Shown piece by piece: positions 63,818-64,000 of a stretch of DNA of 64,000 nucleotides. A program made the translations under genes and the position numbers. The stretch is from Adhaeribacter radiodurans (GTDB lineage Bacteria; Bacteroidota; Bacteroidia; Cytophagales; Hymenobacteraceae), in contig NZ_CP055153.1 of NCBI RefSeq assembly GCF_014075995.1, positions 6,262,001 through 6,326,000 on the forward strand, read 5' to 3'. Below the pieces are notes generated by a model, which saw only the letters and a list, made by a program, of their open reading frames with translations, was not told the DNA's origin and made no database searches. Positions within the stretch are counted from its first letter, which is position 1; every line of letters starts with the position of its first letter.

Positions 63818-64000
63818 ATGAATAAAGTACAAGAATTTAATGATTACCGTTCGCGGATGAACGAAAAAATAATGGCGGCGGATAATAAAGTTATTAAACG
63901 CTTTTTTAACCTCGATACGAACGCCTACCAGGAAGGAGCTTTGGATGTAAAAACCAAAGAAATGCTGGGTTTAGCTTGTTCTATGGTATTGCGCTGCGAC
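63818..64000 (+). CDS. Carboxymuconolactone decarboxylase (AhpD-like) family protein, 3' truncated
   Basis: It starts at the ATG at 63818 (MNKVQEFNDYRSRMNEKIMA) and runs off the window after 61 codons. KTKEMLGLACSMVLRCD is the usual stretch just before the CxxC redox pair of the AhpD-like/CMD fold; the first Cys is in view. It is a short helical protein with peroxidase-linked or unknown function. It is divergent from comF. Confidence 0.75.
   Translation, partial: MNKVQEFNDYRSRMNEKIMAADNKVIKRFFNLDTNAYQEGALDVKTKEMLGLACSMVLRCD

Overview
The window looks like a chromosomal segment of a member of Bacteroidota, most likely Cytophagales/Hymenobacteraceae. This rests on type IX secretion (T9SS) C-terminal sorting domains, a PorP/SprF and GldJ pair, a PAS-LuxR regulator and AT-rich intergenic DNA. 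The genus is an inference; no rRNA or other marker gene is present.

Region 1 (1-32598) is a tandem family of seven giant paralogous genes on the + strand, one cut by the left edge. The six complete products are about 1477-1555 aa. Each has a signal peptide, seven repeats of about 58-60 aa, one Ig-like domain, seven more repeats, another seven repeats, and a T9SS type A sorting domain. By my count every complete protein has exactly 21 repeats in a 7 + Ig + 7 + 7 layout, which fits three seven-bladed beta-propellers on a secreted or cell-surface protein. The truncated first gene joins a DNRLRE-type domain to one seven-repeat block and the sorting domain. Most genes have their own hairpin terminator, and four share a leader element about 100 nt before the start codon. 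One divergent gene interrupts the array: a PAS-LuxR regulator (12109-12885) with a perfect 20-bp palindrome just upstream.

Region 2 (32777-49121) holds ordinary metabolic and accessory genes: glycerol-3-phosphate dehydrogenase, a PQQ-type sugar dehydrogenase lipoprotein, a POT peptide transporter, a GH18 chitinase, a CBS-domain protein, a VF530-family protein, a small unknown, a protein with a diadenylate-cyclase-like C-terminus, a PhoX-like Tat protein, a GH20 hexosaminidase and the helicase HrpB. The GH18, GH20 and peptide transporter genes suggest use of chitin or peptidoglycan fragments.

Region 3 (49526-64000) holds an aldo/keto reductase, an RluF-type pseudouridine synthase, two Crp/Fnr regulators around SnoaL-like and DoxX genes, an epimerase, a GH130-like lipoprotein, a DinB-family protein, a 1000-aa AsmA-like protein, PorP/SprF then GldJ, ComF, and the start of a carboxymuconolactone decarboxylase-family gene. 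PorP/SprF and GldJ belong to the secretion machinery that would export the giant proteins of region 1.

Intergenic DNA carries several long perfect inverted repeats, including a nested 217-bp MITE-like element at 40027-40243. I saw no tRNA, rRNA, CRISPR array, transposase or prophage genes.
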